Below, piece by piece: positions 33,159-42,647 of a stretch of 64,000 nucleotides of DNA. The stretch is taken from assembly GCA_017440585.1 (NCBI GenBank), contig JAFSGW010000002.1, positions 23,140-87,139 on the forward strand, written 5' to 3'. Positions within the stretch are counted from its first letter, which is position 1. Every line of letters starts with the position of its first letter. A program made the translations under genes and the position numbers. The notes below the pieces were generated by a model. It did no database searches. It had not been told where the DNA came from and saw only the letters and a list, made by a program, of their open reading frames with translations. The DNA comes from Clostridia bacterium. Its GTDB lineage: Bacteria > Bacillota > Clostridia > UMGS1883.

Positions 33159-34070
33159 ATGAAAAGGCTTATTTCAATTATAGTTTCCTTAGTAATGTGC
33201 CTTACTTTTTGCTCCTGTCTTGGCACGAAGGAAACAAAATCAATAAACATTTATTTTAAAAATGAAGAGACGGGCGAGCTTACCGCAGATAAAATTAAAT
33301 ACACCGGCTCACAGAATATTGTTGATATGGCAAACTTTGCACTTGGCAATTTACTTATGGGTCCCGATAACGTCAAACTGGTGAAAACACTTCCCGAAGA
33401 TACCGAGCTTCTCGGGCTCAGTGTAAAGGACGGTGTTGCAAATGTCGATTTTTCTGAGGAGTTTACCTCTTACAGCGGAATTGATGAACTGCTTACACGC
33501 TTCAGCGTTATAAGAACGCTCTGTGACATTCCGGGCATAACGAAGGTTTCCATAACTGTGGAAGGAAACCCCCTTGTTTCCGATGCAACGGGCAATGAGG
33601 TTGGCGTGCTCAGCAAAAAAGACGGTGTTCTCGATATTGACATTGTTGACAGTGACAGCGTAACCGCAACGATAAGGATGTTCTTTGCAACAAGTGACGG
33701 AATGAACCTTAAGGCAGAAAACCGTAACGTAAAGACCCAGAACACTATTTCCATTGAAAAAACAATAATGAATGAGCTCCTTAAGGGTCCGTCTTCACAT
33801 GAGTTAACGTCTGTAATGCCTTCGGGCACAAAGGTTTTAAATGTTGAAACAAAGGATGGAGTATGCTATGTTAACCTTTCGGAGGAATTTGTAACAAAAT
33901 TCTCCGGAGGCACGGGCATTCTTACGGTATATTCCATAGTTAACTCCCTTTGCAGCTTAGAGAGTGTACAAAGCGTACAGATACTTATCGAAGGCGAAAA
34001 GGGTGCAGAGTTCGGCAACTTTGTGTTTGACGAACCCATATGGGCAAATTTTGATATTGTGATACAGTAA
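33159..34070 (+). CDS. GerMN-domain lipoprotein (two GerMN repeats)
   Basis: A 303-residue secreted lipoprotein: hydrophobic signal with Cys20 as the likely lipidated residue (LTFCSC), then two GerMN domains (about 40-145 and 170-290), each with the DGVANVDFSEEF / DGVCYVNLSEEF signature. GerMN domains occur in the germination protein GerM and in actinobacterial LpqB. It follows the kinase by 22 bases in the same operon, so it may tune that sensor. AGGAAAGG serves the ATG. Confidence 0.85.
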   Translation: MKRLISIIVSLVMCLTFCSCLGTKETKSINIYFKNEETGELTADKIKYTGSQNIVDMANFALGNLLMGPDNVKLVKTLPEDTELLGLSVKDGVANVDFSEEFTSYSGIDELLTRFSVIRTLCDIPGITKVSITVEGNPLVSDATGNEVGVLSKKDGVLDIDIVDSDSVTATIRMFFATSDGMNLKAENRNVKTQNTISIEKTIMNELLKGPSSHELTSVMPSGTKVLNVETKDGVCYVNLSEEFVTKFSGGTGILTVYSIVNSLCSLESVQSVQILIEGEKGAEFGNFVFDEPIWANFDIVIQ

Positions 34071-34086
34071 TACGGAGGATAAAGAA

Positions 34087-34746
34087 ATGCCACAGTTTGA
34101 GGTTGTTCTTTTTGATTTTGACGGCACTGTTGCCGATACGTCGCCCGGTATTAAGGAAGGGCTCCGACATGTATTTGAGCTTAACGGGATGCCCCTCATG
34201 ACAGATACGGAAATGGACCGTTTTATAGGTCCACCCCTTGATGACAGCTTTGAAAAGTACTGCAACGTTTCCCGTGATAAGGCAAAGGAAATGGTTCTGC
34301 AGTTTCGGGAGCACTATCACGTAAAGGCTATTGATAAGTTCATTATTTATGACGGGCTTGTGGATGCCATAAAAATTTTAAAGGATAAAGGCATTAAGGT
34401 TGGCATTGCCACAAGTAAGCCCGAGGTTATGGCAATTCATATTCTCAAACTGGCAGGCATTTTCGACCTTTTTGATGTTATACAGGGAGCAAGCCTTGAC
34501 GGTAAGCTTATAAAAAAGAACGATATTGTAAATCATGTGCTACAAAAGGATGGAATTTGCGGTAAGAAAACCCTTATGGTAGGCGATACCGAGTTTGACA
34601 TATACGGTGCTCACTATAACAATATACCCTGCCTTTGGGTTGATTACGGCTTCGGAACCTATGAAAATGCATTAAAGGAAAAGCCTGAATATATTGCCCG
34701 CACAACAAAGGAAATGGCAGAATTTTTCTTAACTATACAGGACTGA
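34087..34746 (+). CDS. HAD-family hydrolase, phosphoglycolate phosphatase-like
   Basis: A 219-residue HAD subfamily IA hydrolase. DFDGTVADT holds the nucleophile Asp and the acid/base Asp, TSKP is motif II, and LMVGDTEFDIYGA motif IV. The alpha-helical cap matches the Gph/PpaX group. Likely substrates are small sugar phosphates, phosphoglycolate or pyrophosphate. GGAGG before the ATG; 4 bases separate it from the ABC-F gene. Confidence 0.9.
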   Translation: MPQFEVVLFDFDGTVADTSPGIKEGLRHVFELNGMPLMTDTEMDRFIGPPLDDSFEKYCNVSRDKAKEMVLQFREHYHVKAIDKFIIYDGLVDAIKILKDKGIKVGIATSKPEVMAIHILKLAGIFDLFDVIQGASLDGKLIKKNDIVNHVLQKDGICGKKTLMVGDTEFDIYGAHYNNIPCLWVDYGFGTYENALKEKPEYIARTTKEMAEFFLTIQD

Positions 34747-34750
34747 TATT

Positions 34751-36646
34751 ATGAATTTACTTACAGCAACAAATTTAGCAAAATCCTTCGGTGAGAGAGA
34801 TTTATTTAAAAATGTTTCTTTCAACATCGATGAAAAATCGAAAATAGGTCTAATAGGCGCAAACGGAGTGGGCAAAACCACTCTTTTTCGCGTATTATGC
34901 GAGGAGGAAAGCTACAACGGTAATCTGAACAGAAACAACCTTCTTAAAATCGGTTACATGGAACAGATTCCGCCCGAGGACGACAAAACTGATGCCTACA
35001 CCTATGTTCTGGGCATCTTTTCGCATTTGGAGGCACTTGAAGAAAGGCTTGAAAAAATCCGCACCGATATAGAAGAAGGCAGAGGTGATACGGAAAACCT
35101 TATAAATATGCAGGAAAAGCTCAACAATGAATATATTGACAAGGGCGGGCTTGTATATAAGGCAAAGTGCCGTTCCATGCTTTTGGGACTTGGGTTTTCT
35201 GAAGCAGAAATATCAAACAAATTAAATGAGCTTTCGGGTGGACAGAGAACAAGGCTATCACTTGCTCGTGTTCTGCTTTCTGATGCAAATTTACTGCTCC
35301 TGGACGAGCCTACAAACCATCTTGACATTGAGGCAATCATATTCCTCGAAAATTTTTTAAAGGAGTATAACGGTGCTTTTATTGTTATAAGCCACGACAG
35401 ATACTTTCTTGACAAGGTTACAAACAGAACCTTTGAGCTTGAATGTGAAAAGCTTACACAGTACGACGGAAATTACAGCGTTTTTGCACAAAAGAAAAAA
35501 GCAGCCTTTGATGCTGCCGTGAAACGATATGACAATACCATGAGGGAAATCCATCGCATTGAGGGCATGATTGAGCAGCAAAAACGATGGAACCGTGAAA
35601 AAAATATTAAAACTGCCGAAAGCAAGCAGAAGGTTATTGACCGCCTTGAGAAGGACCTTGAAAAGCCAAAGTCTGACAACGAAAAGGTTCGTTTCAAGTT
35701 TACAACAACCCTTGAGGGCGGAAACGATGTTATGATGATAAACTCCTTAAAGAAAAGCTATGGAGATAAGAAGCTTTTTGAGGATGTTAACCTTCTTGTG
35801 AAAAAGAATGAATGTGTATTTGTTTTAGGTCCTAACGGTTGCGGAAAAACAACCTTTTACAGAATAATTAAGGGTGATGAGGTGGCAGACGGAGGCACAG
35901 TACGCTTCGGAAGCAATATTGAGTGCAGTTATTTTGACCAGACAAGACTTGATATTTCCTCAGGTAAAACCATTATCGATGAAGTGTGGGACAGATTTCC
36001 CAAAATGACACAGACACAGGTGCGAAATGCCCTTGCGGCATTCCTTTTTAAGGATGATGATGTTTTCAAGGAAACAGATTGCCTCTCGGGCGGTGAAAAG
36101 GCGAGAATAGCACTTTTGTGCCTTATGCTTAAAGGCTCAAATTATATTCTCCTTGACGAACCTACAAACCACCTTGACCTTGCATCGCGTGAAGCCTTGG
36201 AGGATGCCATAGAGGAGTTTGGCGGTACTGTATTTATAATAAGCCATGACAGATACCTTATCAATAAGCTTGCAGATAAGCTTTTCGTGTTTGAAGATGG
36301 CACCATACGTGAATACAGATGCACCTATGACGAATATATGGCGTTAAAGGACAATGTCGAAAAGCCCGTCAAGGAAATTTCTCAGCCGAAAGCCGAAAAA
36401 ATCAACGACTATAAGATGCAGAAGGAAAGAGAAAGAGCAAAGCGAATGCGTGCAAGCCGTATTGCAAAGCTTGAAGGGTTAATTGCCGAAACAGAGGAGA
36501 AAATAAATACTGTTTCGGAGGATATTAATAACTGTGGCTCTGATTACCAGAAGCTTATTGAATTAAACAGTGAACTTGACGAGCTTAACGAAAGCCTTTT
36601 TGGTTATATGGAAGAATGGGAAAAGCTTTGCGAGGAGGAAGAATAG
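34751..36646 (+). CDS. ABC-F family ATPase (Uup/EttA-like)
   Basis: A 631-residue protein with two ABC cassettes and no membrane segment. GANGVGKTT (36-44) and GPNGCGKTT are Walker A motifs, LSGGQRTRLSLARVL and LSGGEKARIALL the signatures, and LLLLDEPTNHLD and ILLDEPTNHLD the Walker B motifs. A charged linker joins the domains and a coiled-coil tail (about 550-631) ends the protein, as in Uup. ABC-F proteins act on stalled or initiating ribosomes; some confer antibiotic resistance. Its stop overlaps the next gene's ribosome site. Confidence 0.93.
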   Translation: MNLLTATNLAKSFGERDLFKNVSFNIDEKSKIGLIGANGVGKTTLFRVLCEEESYNGNLNRNNLLKIGYMEQIPPEDDKTDAYTYVLGIFSHLEALEERLEKIRTDIEEGRGDTENLINMQEKLNNEYIDKGGLVYKAKCRSMLLGLGFSEAEISNKLNELSGGQRTRLSLARVLLSDANLLLLDEPTNHLDIEAIIFLENFLKEYNGAFIVISHDRYFLDKVTNRTFELECEKLTQYDGNYSVFAQKKKAAFDAAVKRYDNTMREIHRIEGMIEQQKRWNREKNIKTAESKQKVIDRLEKDLEKPKSDNEKVRFKFTTTLEGGNDVMMINSLKKSYGDKKLFEDVNLLVKKNECVFVLGPNGCGKTTFYRIIKGDEVADGGTVRFGSNIECSYFDQTRLDISSGKTIIDEVWDRFPKMTQTQVRNALAAFLFKDDDVFKETDCLSGGEKARIALLCLMLKGSNYILLDEPTNHLDLASREALEDAIEEFGGTVFIISHDRYLINKLADKLFVFEDGTIREYRCTYDEYMALKDNVEKPVKEISQPKAEKINDYKMQKERERAKRMRASRIAKLEGLIAETEEKINTVSEDINNCGSDYQKLIELNSELDELNESLFGYMEEWEKLCEEEE

Positions 36647-36647
36647 T

Positions 36648-37646
36648 ATGCCTTCTTTAGGTATAATACGCGGTTTTGGTGAAGGCTATATTGTAACCGG
36701 CTGTATTATAAGGCTTATAAAGGCTATTAACAAGCGTTTCCGTTCACATATAACCTATGAGGAAATACCTTGCGGCAATTATATAGAACACGGCAGAGAA
36801 ATACCTGAGGAAATTGCAGAAAATATAAAAGAATATGACTGTATTCTGTCAGGTGACTTTGCATCAGATACCAACCCAATAAGCTACACCGAAGGTGACA
36901 TTGCATATGCTCTTTCTGCAAATATTGAATACACGTATGTTTCTATGGCTGATACAGATATTTGCATTGCATCCTACTTTGACGGCGGCTTTAAAATGAG
37001 AGACGGGAAAAATACCCGTGAGGGCTCTTCTGAAACAAGAGTTTGCTCAGCATATACCGCATTAAACATTGTTAAAGATGTTTCAAGGCTTGCAGAAAAG
37101 AGGCGTCGGAGGCTTGCATTTGTTACGGATGCCGACAATGAGTATTGTGCCGATATGTTCTCAAACAGCTTTGAAAGCTTTACTATGCCCATGAGCAATT
37201 TTAAAATGGTTAAGTACACTTCCGGGGAAATATGCCACGATATTTTGTGCGATATAGCTGCCTTTGATGTTATATTTGCATCGAAAGCTTTTACGGAAAC
37301 AACGCTTGGTGTATTCCGGTTTCTCATGAAGGATAAATATGCCTCCTTTAAAAAATATAACAGCGAAAAGCCCTTTTATACAGTTAAAGCAGCGGAAACA
37401 AATTCCGCCTCGGGCGACTATACGCCCTCTCTTTATTCCTATATAACAGCTTTTTCCGAACTTCTTAAAGCAGAATTCAATATGGAAAAGGAAGCTGTAT
37501 CTTTACAAAGAGCCCTTCTTGATGCAATGGAATTTGCCTCTTTTGAGTCCGGAGAAGAATTTACGGATAAGGTTATAGAGCTTTTACAACGCCCTGTTAA
37601 AACAAAATATTCAAAAGCTCCCGAAAAGAGCAGATACATAAAATAA
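36648..37646 (+). CDS. Degenerate isocitrate/isopropylmalate dehydrogenase-like protein
   Basis: A 332-residue protein whose order of motifs follows LeuB/Icd: an N-terminal LGIIRGFGEGY in place of the GDGIGPE strand, EYDCILSGDFASDTNP in place of the ADAVLLGAVG loop, a TREGSSETRV segment, RRRRLAFVTDADNEYC in place of the TSVDKANV catalytic Lys/Asn block, and FDVIFASKAFTETTLGVF in place of FDVIVTENLFGDILSD. The catalytic Lys and key Asp residues are lost, so it is probably not a dehydrogenase. It starts one base after the ABC-F stop with GAGGAGGAA as ribosome site. True role unknown. Confidence 0.62.
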   Translation: MPSLGIIRGFGEGYIVTGCIIRLIKAINKRFRSHITYEEIPCGNYIEHGREIPEEIAENIKEYDCILSGDFASDTNPISYTEGDIAYALSANIEYTYVSMADTDICIASYFDGGFKMRDGKNTREGSSETRVCSAYTALNIVKDVSRLAEKRRRRLAFVTDADNEYCADMFSNSFESFTMPMSNFKMVKYTSGEICHDILCDIAAFDVIFASKAFTETTLGVFRFLMKDKYASFKKYNSEKPFYTVKAAETNSASGDYTPSLYSYITAFSELLKAEFNMEKEAVSLQRALLDAMEFASFESGEEFTDKVIELLQRPVKTKYSKAPEKSRYIK

Positions 37647-37669
37647 AAGCCGTGATTTTCACGGCTTTT
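37645..37669. terminator. Bidirectional terminator between the dehydrogenase-like gene and argH
   Basis: AAAAGCCGTG at 37645-37654 pairs with CACGGCTTTT at 37660-37669 around ATTTT; both convergent genes end next to it. Confidence 0.88.
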
Positions 37670-37673
37670 ATTG

Positions 37674-39056
37674 TTACATTCTGTATTCTTTTAAAAGGCT
37701 TTCTGCCACTTCAACAGATTTTAAAACTGCACTTTCTGCAGGGCCGCCTATAAGGCTTCTGCCTTCAACGCAGGCTGTCATGCTGATTGCTTCATAGATA
37801 TCCTCTTCGATATATTCGCTGCATTCCTTCATTTCGGAAAGGGTGAGGTCATCAAGAGCTTTATTTGCCTTTTCTGCAAAGAGCACCATTCTGCCTACAA
37901 TCGCATGTGCTTCACGGAAGGGAACACCCTTTTTAACAAGATAATCGGCAACGTCTGTTGCATTTGCAAAACCGCCCTTGGCACCCTGGAGCATAATGTC
38001 CTTATTAACCTTCATTGTGCTTACCATGCCATTAAATACGGGCACACAAAGCTTTACTGTGTCAATAGCATCGAAAAGGTTTTCCTTGTCCTCCTGCATA
38101 TCCTTGTTGTAGGCGAGGGGAATACCCTTCATTACTGTTAAAAGTGCCATAAGTGAGCCGTATACTCTGCCGGTCTTACCACGGATAAGCTCTGCAACGT
38201 CGGGGTTTTTCTTCTGAGGCATTATGGAGGAGCCCGTGCTGAAGGCATCGTCCATTGTTACAAAGCGGAATTCATTACTGCTCCACAAAATGAGCTCCTC
38301 GGAAAAACGGGAGAGGTGCATCATGATAAGGGAGAGGTTGCTTGTAAGTTCAATTGCAAAATCACGGTCCGAAACGCCGTCAAGAGAGTTCATGGTTACA
38401 GATCCAAAGCCAAGTTCCTCAGCAACAGCTTCACGGTCAAGAGGATGCGTTGTGCCTGCAAGAGCACCGCTTCCCAAAGGCATTACGTTTGTTCTTTTAT
38501 ATGTTCCCGTAAGACGGTCGAGGTCACGAAGGAGCATATTTACATAAGCCATTACATGGTGGGAGAAGGTTATAGGCTGTGCCTTCTGCAGATGTGTGTA
38601 GCCGGGCATGATTGTTCTGGTATGTTCTTTTGCAAGCTTAAGCAGAGTTTCAACCAATTCGGAAAGCATTTTGTTGATTTCCAGGATTTCGTCCTTAACA
38701 TACATTCTTATATCAAGGGCAACCTGGTCATTACGACTTCTTCCGGTATGAAGGCGTTTGCCCGTGTCACCGATACGTTCGATAAGAATTTTTTCAACAT
38801 TCATGTGAATGTCTTCAGCATCTATTTCAAACTCAACCTTTCCGTTTTCAACATCAGTTAAAATTTCAGAGAGTGTTTTTATAATAAGCTCGCTGTCCTC
38901 AAGAGATATAATACCCTGCTTACCGAGCATACGGGCATGTGCAATGCTGCCTGTAATGTCCTGCTTATATAATCTTTGGTCAAATCTGATTGAAGAATTG
39001 AAGTCATCAACCTTTTTGTCGGTTGCTTTTTCAAATCTGCCACCCCAGAGTTTCAT
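37674..39056 (-). CDS. argH: Argininosuccinate lyase
   Basis: A 460-residue member of the fumarase/aspartase superfamily. [31 protein letters not shown], the [16 protein letters not shown] block with the catalytic His, and the signature [12 protein letters not shown] with the catalytic Ser are present. It cleaves argininosuccinate to arginine and fumarate. ATG 39056 is preferred to GTG 39065 because GAGGTG lies 6 bases ahead. It follows argG on the minus strand. Confidence 0.97.
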   Translation of the reverse strand: MKLWGGRFEKATDKKVDDFNSSIRFDQRLYKQDITGSIAHARMLGKQGIISLEDSELIIKTLSEILTDVENGKVEFEIDAEDIHMNVEKILIERIGDTGKRLHTGRSRNDQVALDIRMYVKDEILEINKMLSELVETLLKLAKEHTRTIMPGYTHLQKAQPITFSHHVMAYVNMLLRDLDRLTGTYKRTNVMPLGSGALAGTTHPLDREAVAEELGFGSVTMNSLDGVSDRDFAIELTSNLSLIMMHLSRFSEELILWSSNEFRFVTMDDAFSTGSSIMPQKKNPDVAELIRGKTGRVYGSLMALLTVMKGIPLAYNKDMQEDKENLFDAIDTVKLCVPVFNGMVSTMKVNKDIMLQGAKGGFANATDVADYLVKKGVPFREAHAIVGRMVLFAEKANKALDDLTLSEMKECSEYIEEDIYEAISMTACVEGRSLIGGPAESAVLKSVEVAESLLKEYRM

Positions 39057-39077
39057 AGTTTTCACCTCATTAATAAT

Positions 39078-39102
39078 ATAGGGCGGAGTTAATCCGCCCT
39101 AT
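39078..39102 (-). other. GC-rich hairpin between argG and argH
   Basis: AGGGCGGA and TCCGCCCT form an 8-base stem extended by A-T pairs around a five-base loop. No T-run follows in the direction of transcription, so it is more likely a partial terminator or RNA stabiliser setting the argG:argH ratio than a full stop. Confidence 0.6.
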
Positions 39103-39112
39103 TGGTTTTTAA

Positions 39113-40330
39113 TTAAAGCTCACCGTTTTCCTGAAGCATCATAGCTCTAACCTTTAAGGGAAGACCAAAGAGGTTAATGAAGCCTTCTGCATCCTTGTGG
39201 TTATAAAGCTCCTTGCTGTCACCGAAGGAAGCAATCTGCTCGTTATAGAGAGAATACTTACTCTTTGCACCTGCAGAAGAGATATTACCCTTGTAAAGCT
39301 TTACTCTTACTTCGCCTGTAACAGTTTCCTGTGTGCTGTCAACAAAAGCGGAAAGAGCCTGACGGAGGGGAGTGAACCACTTGCCGTCGTAAACAAGCTC
39401 AGCAAACTTGATTGCAGCCTGTCTCTTGAATGCCTGAGTATCACGGTCAAGACAGAGATATTCAAGCTCATCATGTGTGTACTGCAAAATTGTACCACCG
39501 GGTGTTTCGTATACACCACGGGACTTCATACCAACGAGTCTGTCTTCGCAGATATCAACAATACCGATACCGTTTGCACCGCCGATAGCATTAAGCTTTT
39601 CAACAAGCTCAACGGGACCCATTGTTACGCCGTCAAGAGAAACGGGAACACCCTTTTCGTAGCCGACTGTAACATATGTGGGTTCATCGGGAGCCTTTTC
39701 GGGCGATACGCCAAGCTTGAGGAGAGAGTCAAACATAGGTTCATTTGCAGGATCCTCAAGGTCCATACCTTCATGGCTGATGTGCCAGATGTTTCTGTCA
39801 CGGGAATAAAGGTCCTTCTTTGTAACGGGAATTTCGATACCGTGTGCTTCAGCGTAGTCAACAGCATCTTCGCGGCTCTTGATGTCCCACATTCTCCAGG
39901 GAGCTATAATTCTCAGGTGGGGAGCGAGAGCCTTGATTGTGAGTTCAAAACGAACCTGGTCGTTACCCTTACCTGTAGCACCGTGGCAGATAGCTGTTGC
40001 ACCCTCTGCGAGAGCAATTTCAACAAGCTTCTTTGCAATTACGGGACGAGCATGAGATGTACCGAGAAGATACTTACCTTCGTATACGGCACCTGCCTTA
40101 ACTGTGGGGAATATGTAATCTCTTACGTATTCTTCACGAAGGTCTGCGATATAGCACTTGGAAGCACCTGATCTCTTGGCTCTTTCTTCCAAACCATCTG
40201 TTTCCTTGCCCTGACCAACATCACCACATACTGCGATTACTTCGCAGTCGTAGTTTTCACGGAGCCAGGCAATTATGATAGATGTATCGAGGCCGCCGGA
40301 ATAAGCAAGAACAATTTTTTCTTTTGACAT
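39113..40330 (-). CDS. argG: Argininosuccinate synthase
   Basis: A 405-residue ArgG of standard length. [12 protein letters not shown] is the PP-loop for [18 protein letters not shown] and the [11 protein letters not shown] segment are family-specific. It joins citrulline and aspartate with ATP to argininosuccinate. A strong TAGGAGGAA precedes the ATG. First gene of argGH, with codons typical of well-expressed genes. Confidence 0.97.
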   Translation of the reverse strand: MSKEKIVLAYSGGLDTSIIIAWLRENYDCEVIAVCGDVGQGKETDGLEERAKRSGASKCYIADLREEYVRDYIFPTVKAGAVYEGKYLLGTSHARPVIAKKLVEIALAEGATAICHGATGKGNDQVRFELTIKALAPHLRIIAPWRMWDIKSREDAVDYAEAHGIEIPVTKKDLYSRDRNIWHISHEGMDLEDPANEPMFDSLLKLGVSPEKAPDEPTYVTVGYEKGVPVSLDGVTMGPVELVEKLNAIGGANGIGIVDICEDRLVGMKSRGVYETPGGTILQYTHDELEYLCLDRDTQAFKRQAAIKFAELVYDGKWFTPLRQALSAFVDSTQETVTGEVRVKLYKGNISSAGAKSKYSLYNEQIASFGDSKELYNHKDAEGFINLFGLPLKVRAMMLQENGEL

Positions 40331-40397
40331 ATTGCAATTCCTCCTAAATATGATAAAATAATTAAGAAACTATGTAATTTATACATATCTTCCGTAT

Positions 40398-40426
40398 ATT
40401 ATAAATCAGTTTGTATAATTAATCAA
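40398..40426 (-). promoter_or_regulatory. Promoter of argGH
   Basis: On the minus strand TTGATT (40426-40421) and TATAAT (40403-40398) are 17 bases apart, leaving a leader of about 60 bases before argG. No clear ArgR box or T-box was seen. Confidence 0.75.
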
Positions 40427-40455
40427 CACTTTTTTAAAATTTTTGGAGTATTTTT

Positions 40456-40965
40456 ATGAGAATTTTAGGTATCGACCCGGGAATAGCAATAGTGGGCACT
40501 GGAATAGTGGATAAAGTGGGCAATAGCTACAATCCCGTATATTATGATTCGATAATAACAAAAGCACATACACCTCTTGAGGAACGCATCGAATTGGTGT
40601 ATAATAAAACAGTGGAGCTGATACATACCTACAAGCCCGACGCAATGGCGGTAGAGGAGCTGTTCTTTAACAACAATGCAAAAACAGCCTTTGCAGTAGG
40701 TCAGGCAAGAGGCGTTATTCTTCTTGCGGCAAAGCAGAATGGTGTTCCTTTTTATGAATACACGCCGCTTCAGGTAAAACAGGCGCTTACGGGCTACGGA
40801 AGAGCCGACAAAAAGCAGATGCAGCAAATGGTAAAATCATTTCTGGGGCTCTCTGAGGTGCCAAAGCCTGACGATACCGCCGATGCACTTGCGATTGCAA
40901 TTTGTCACGGCAACAGCGTAAGATTCAACAATATCGGAAAAATGATCGGAGGAATTTCATTATGA
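40456..40965 (+). CDS. ruvC: Crossover junction endodeoxyribonuclease RuvC
   Basis: A 169-residue RuvC of normal length. GIDPGIAIVGTG holds the first catalytic Asp, AVEELFFNNNAKTA the Glu, and KPDDTADALAIAICH the C-terminal Asp pair. It cuts Holliday junctions. TTTGGAG precedes the ATG. It overlaps ruvA by four bases in a ruvCAB operon. Confidence 0.97.
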   Translation: MRILGIDPGIAIVGTGIVDKVGNSYNPVYYDSIITKAHTPLEERIELVYNKTVELIHTYKPDAMAVEELFFNNNAKTAFAVGQARGVILLAAKQNGVPFYEYTPLQVKQALTGYGRADKKQMQQMVKSFLGLSEVPKPDDTADALAIAICHGNSVRFNNIGKMIGGISL

Positions 40966-41564
40966 TAGCTTTTCTCAAAGGTAAGCTTGTTTCGAGTGAT
41001 GAAGGAGGGGCAGTTATTGACGTAAACGGTGTAGGATTCAACGTTATAATGCCCGTTCTTGATATAAACAAATTGCCCGAGGCAGGTGCAGATGTGCTTG
41101 TTTACACATATCTGTACGTGCGCGAGGACGTGATGGACCTTTTTGGTTTTTCCGATAAAGATTCCATAAAGTATTTTAAAAAGCTTATAAGTGTGTCGGG
41201 TGTTGGTCCGAAGGCTGCAATTGCCCTTTTGTCAGCTCTTACACCAAGTGAGCTTGCTCTTGCCATAATTTCCTCCGATGCAAAGGCAATCGGCAAGGCG
41301 AAGGGTATAGGCCCTAAAATGGCACAGCGTATTGTGCTCGAACTAAAGGGCAAGGTTGAAACAGAAGATGCTATTGACACCGGCGTTAAACCTGAAGTCG
41401 TTTACAAGCCTACGGCAGACTCGGCAGCGGTTAATGCACTTATTGCACTCGGCTCCTCACCAAGCGAGGCACAGAAAACCGTTATGCAGATATCCCGTGA
41501 GGGCAATTATTCCACCGAGGAAATCATACGCGAAGCGTTAAGGAGGCTTTCTAATGGAATTTGA
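40962..41564 (+). CDS. ruvA: Holliday junction branch migration protein RuvA
   Basis: A 200-residue RuvA: N-terminal OB fold ([25 protein letters not shown]), two helix-hairpin-helix motifs ([31 protein letters not shown]) and the C-terminal RuvB-binding domain. ATG 40962 lies in the RuvC stop (ATGA) with CGGAGG upstream; an in-frame start 60 bases earlier lies inside ruvC and is rejected. Confidence 0.96.
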   Translation: MIAFLKGKLVSSDEGGAVIDVNGVGFNVIMPVLDINKLPEAGADVLVYTYLYVREDVMDLFGFSDKDSIKYFKKLISVSGVGPKAAIALLSALTPSELALAIISSDAKAIGKAKGIGPKMAQRIVLELKGKVETEDAIDTGVKPEVVYKPTADSAAVNALIALGSSPSEAQKTVMQISREGNYSTEEIIREALRRLSNGI

Positions 41565-42573
41565 TGACAGAATGATATCTCCACATATGCTCCAGGGGGA
41601 CGAGATGGAAGCAGGCATACGTCCTAAGACCATGGAAGAATATGTGGGTCAGGATAAGGTTAAGAACAATCTTGAAATTTATATAAAAGCGGCACGTGAA
41701 AGACACGAGGCACTTGACCATACTCTTTTGTACGGTCCTCCCGGTCTTGGTAAAACAACCCTTGCAGGCATTATTGCAAACGAGATGGGTGTTAACATTA
41801 AAATAACAAGCGGTCCTGCCATTGAAAAACCTATGGATATGGCTGCCATACTTACAAATTTAGGCCCCCAGGATGTTTTGTTTATTGACGAAATACATCG
41901 TTTGTCAAGAACTGTTGAGGAAATACTTTACTCTGCAATGGAGGACTTTGCCCTTGATATTATTGTTGGTAAAGGCCCCAGTGCACAGAGCGTAAGGCTC
42001 TCTCTTCAACCCTTCACATTAGTTGGTGCAACCACAAGAGCAGGTCTTTTGTCGGCACCTTTGAGAGACCGCTTCGGTGTTATAGAGAGATTGGAGCTTT
42101 ACACGACAGCAGACCTCTCAAGAATTATAAAACGTAACAGCATTATTTTAGGCTTTGAAATTTCCGATGAAGGAGCAATAGAAATAGCATCCCGTTCACG
42201 CGGGACACCGAGAATTGCCAACAGACTTTTAAAGAGAGTACGTGACTATGCTCAGGTTAAGGGTGACAGAATAATTTCCAAGCAAAGTGCCGATGAAGCA
42301 CTTAATATGCTTGAGGTTGATAAGCTCGGGCTCGATGCAGTAGATAGAAAGATGATGACCTCCATTATGCTCTCCTTTAATGGCGGCCCTGTTGGGCTTG
42401 ACACCTTGGCTGCAACAATAGGCGAGGACAGCCGTACAATTGAGGATATGTATGAACCGTACCTTCTTCAGCTTGGTTTTCTCAACAGAACACCCCGCGG
42501 AAGAGTGGCAACACGTGCGGCATATGAGCATTATAATATTACTCCTGACGATGCACAGACATCCTTATATTAA
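41554..42573 (+). CDS. ruvB: Holliday junction branch migration ATPase RuvB
   Basis: A 339-residue AAA+ motor. [18 protein letters not shown], Walker [10 protein letters not shown], Walker B DEIHRLSR and sensor [18 protein letters not shown] are all present, with a C-terminal winged helix. It drives branch migration with RuvA. It overlaps ruvA by 11 bases. Confidence 0.97.
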   Translation: MEFDDRMISPHMLQGDEMEAGIRPKTMEEYVGQDKVKNNLEIYIKAARERHEALDHTLLYGPPGLGKTTLAGIIANEMGVNIKITSGPAIEKPMDMAAILTNLGPQDVLFIDEIHRLSRTVEEILYSAMEDFALDIIVGKGPSAQSVRLSLQPFTLVGATTRAGLLSAPLRDRFGVIERLELYTTADLSRIIKRNSIILGFEISDEGAIEIASRSRGTPRIANRLLKRVRDYAQVKGDRIISKQSADEALNMLEVDKLGLDAVDRKMMTSIMLSFNGGPVGLDTLAATIGEDSRTIEDMYEPYLLQLGFLNRTPRGRVATRAAYEHYNITPDDAQTSLY

Positions 42574-42582
42574 GTTTTTGTT

Positions 42583-42617
42583 AAATCGGCATGTTTTTTC
42601 GAGGAACATGCCGATTT
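42583..42617 (+). terminator. Strong hairpin after ruvB without a T-run
   Basis: AAATCGGCATGTT at 42583-42595 pairs perfectly with AACATGCCGATTT at 42605-42617, a 13-base stem with a nine-base loop. It is directly followed by the extended -10 box of the amidase gene, so there is no U tail; it may attenuate or process rather than terminate fully. Confidence 0.6.
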
Positions 42618-42620
42618 ATG

Positions 42621-42629
42621 TGGTATAAT
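42621..42629 (+). promoter_or_regulatory. Extended -10 element ahead of the amidase gene
   Basis: TGGTATAAT at 42621-42629 matches an extended -10 box; no good -35 is seen because the region is the hairpin arm. The predicted start falls next to the GGAGGTG ribosome site, giving a very short leader. Confidence 0.5.
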
Positions 42630-42647
42630 AGATGCGGAGGTGATTAT

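Noticed and set aside
39197..40171. A 324-residue open frame on the plus strand
   Set aside because: Antisense shadow of argG, whose motifs and promoter are clear.
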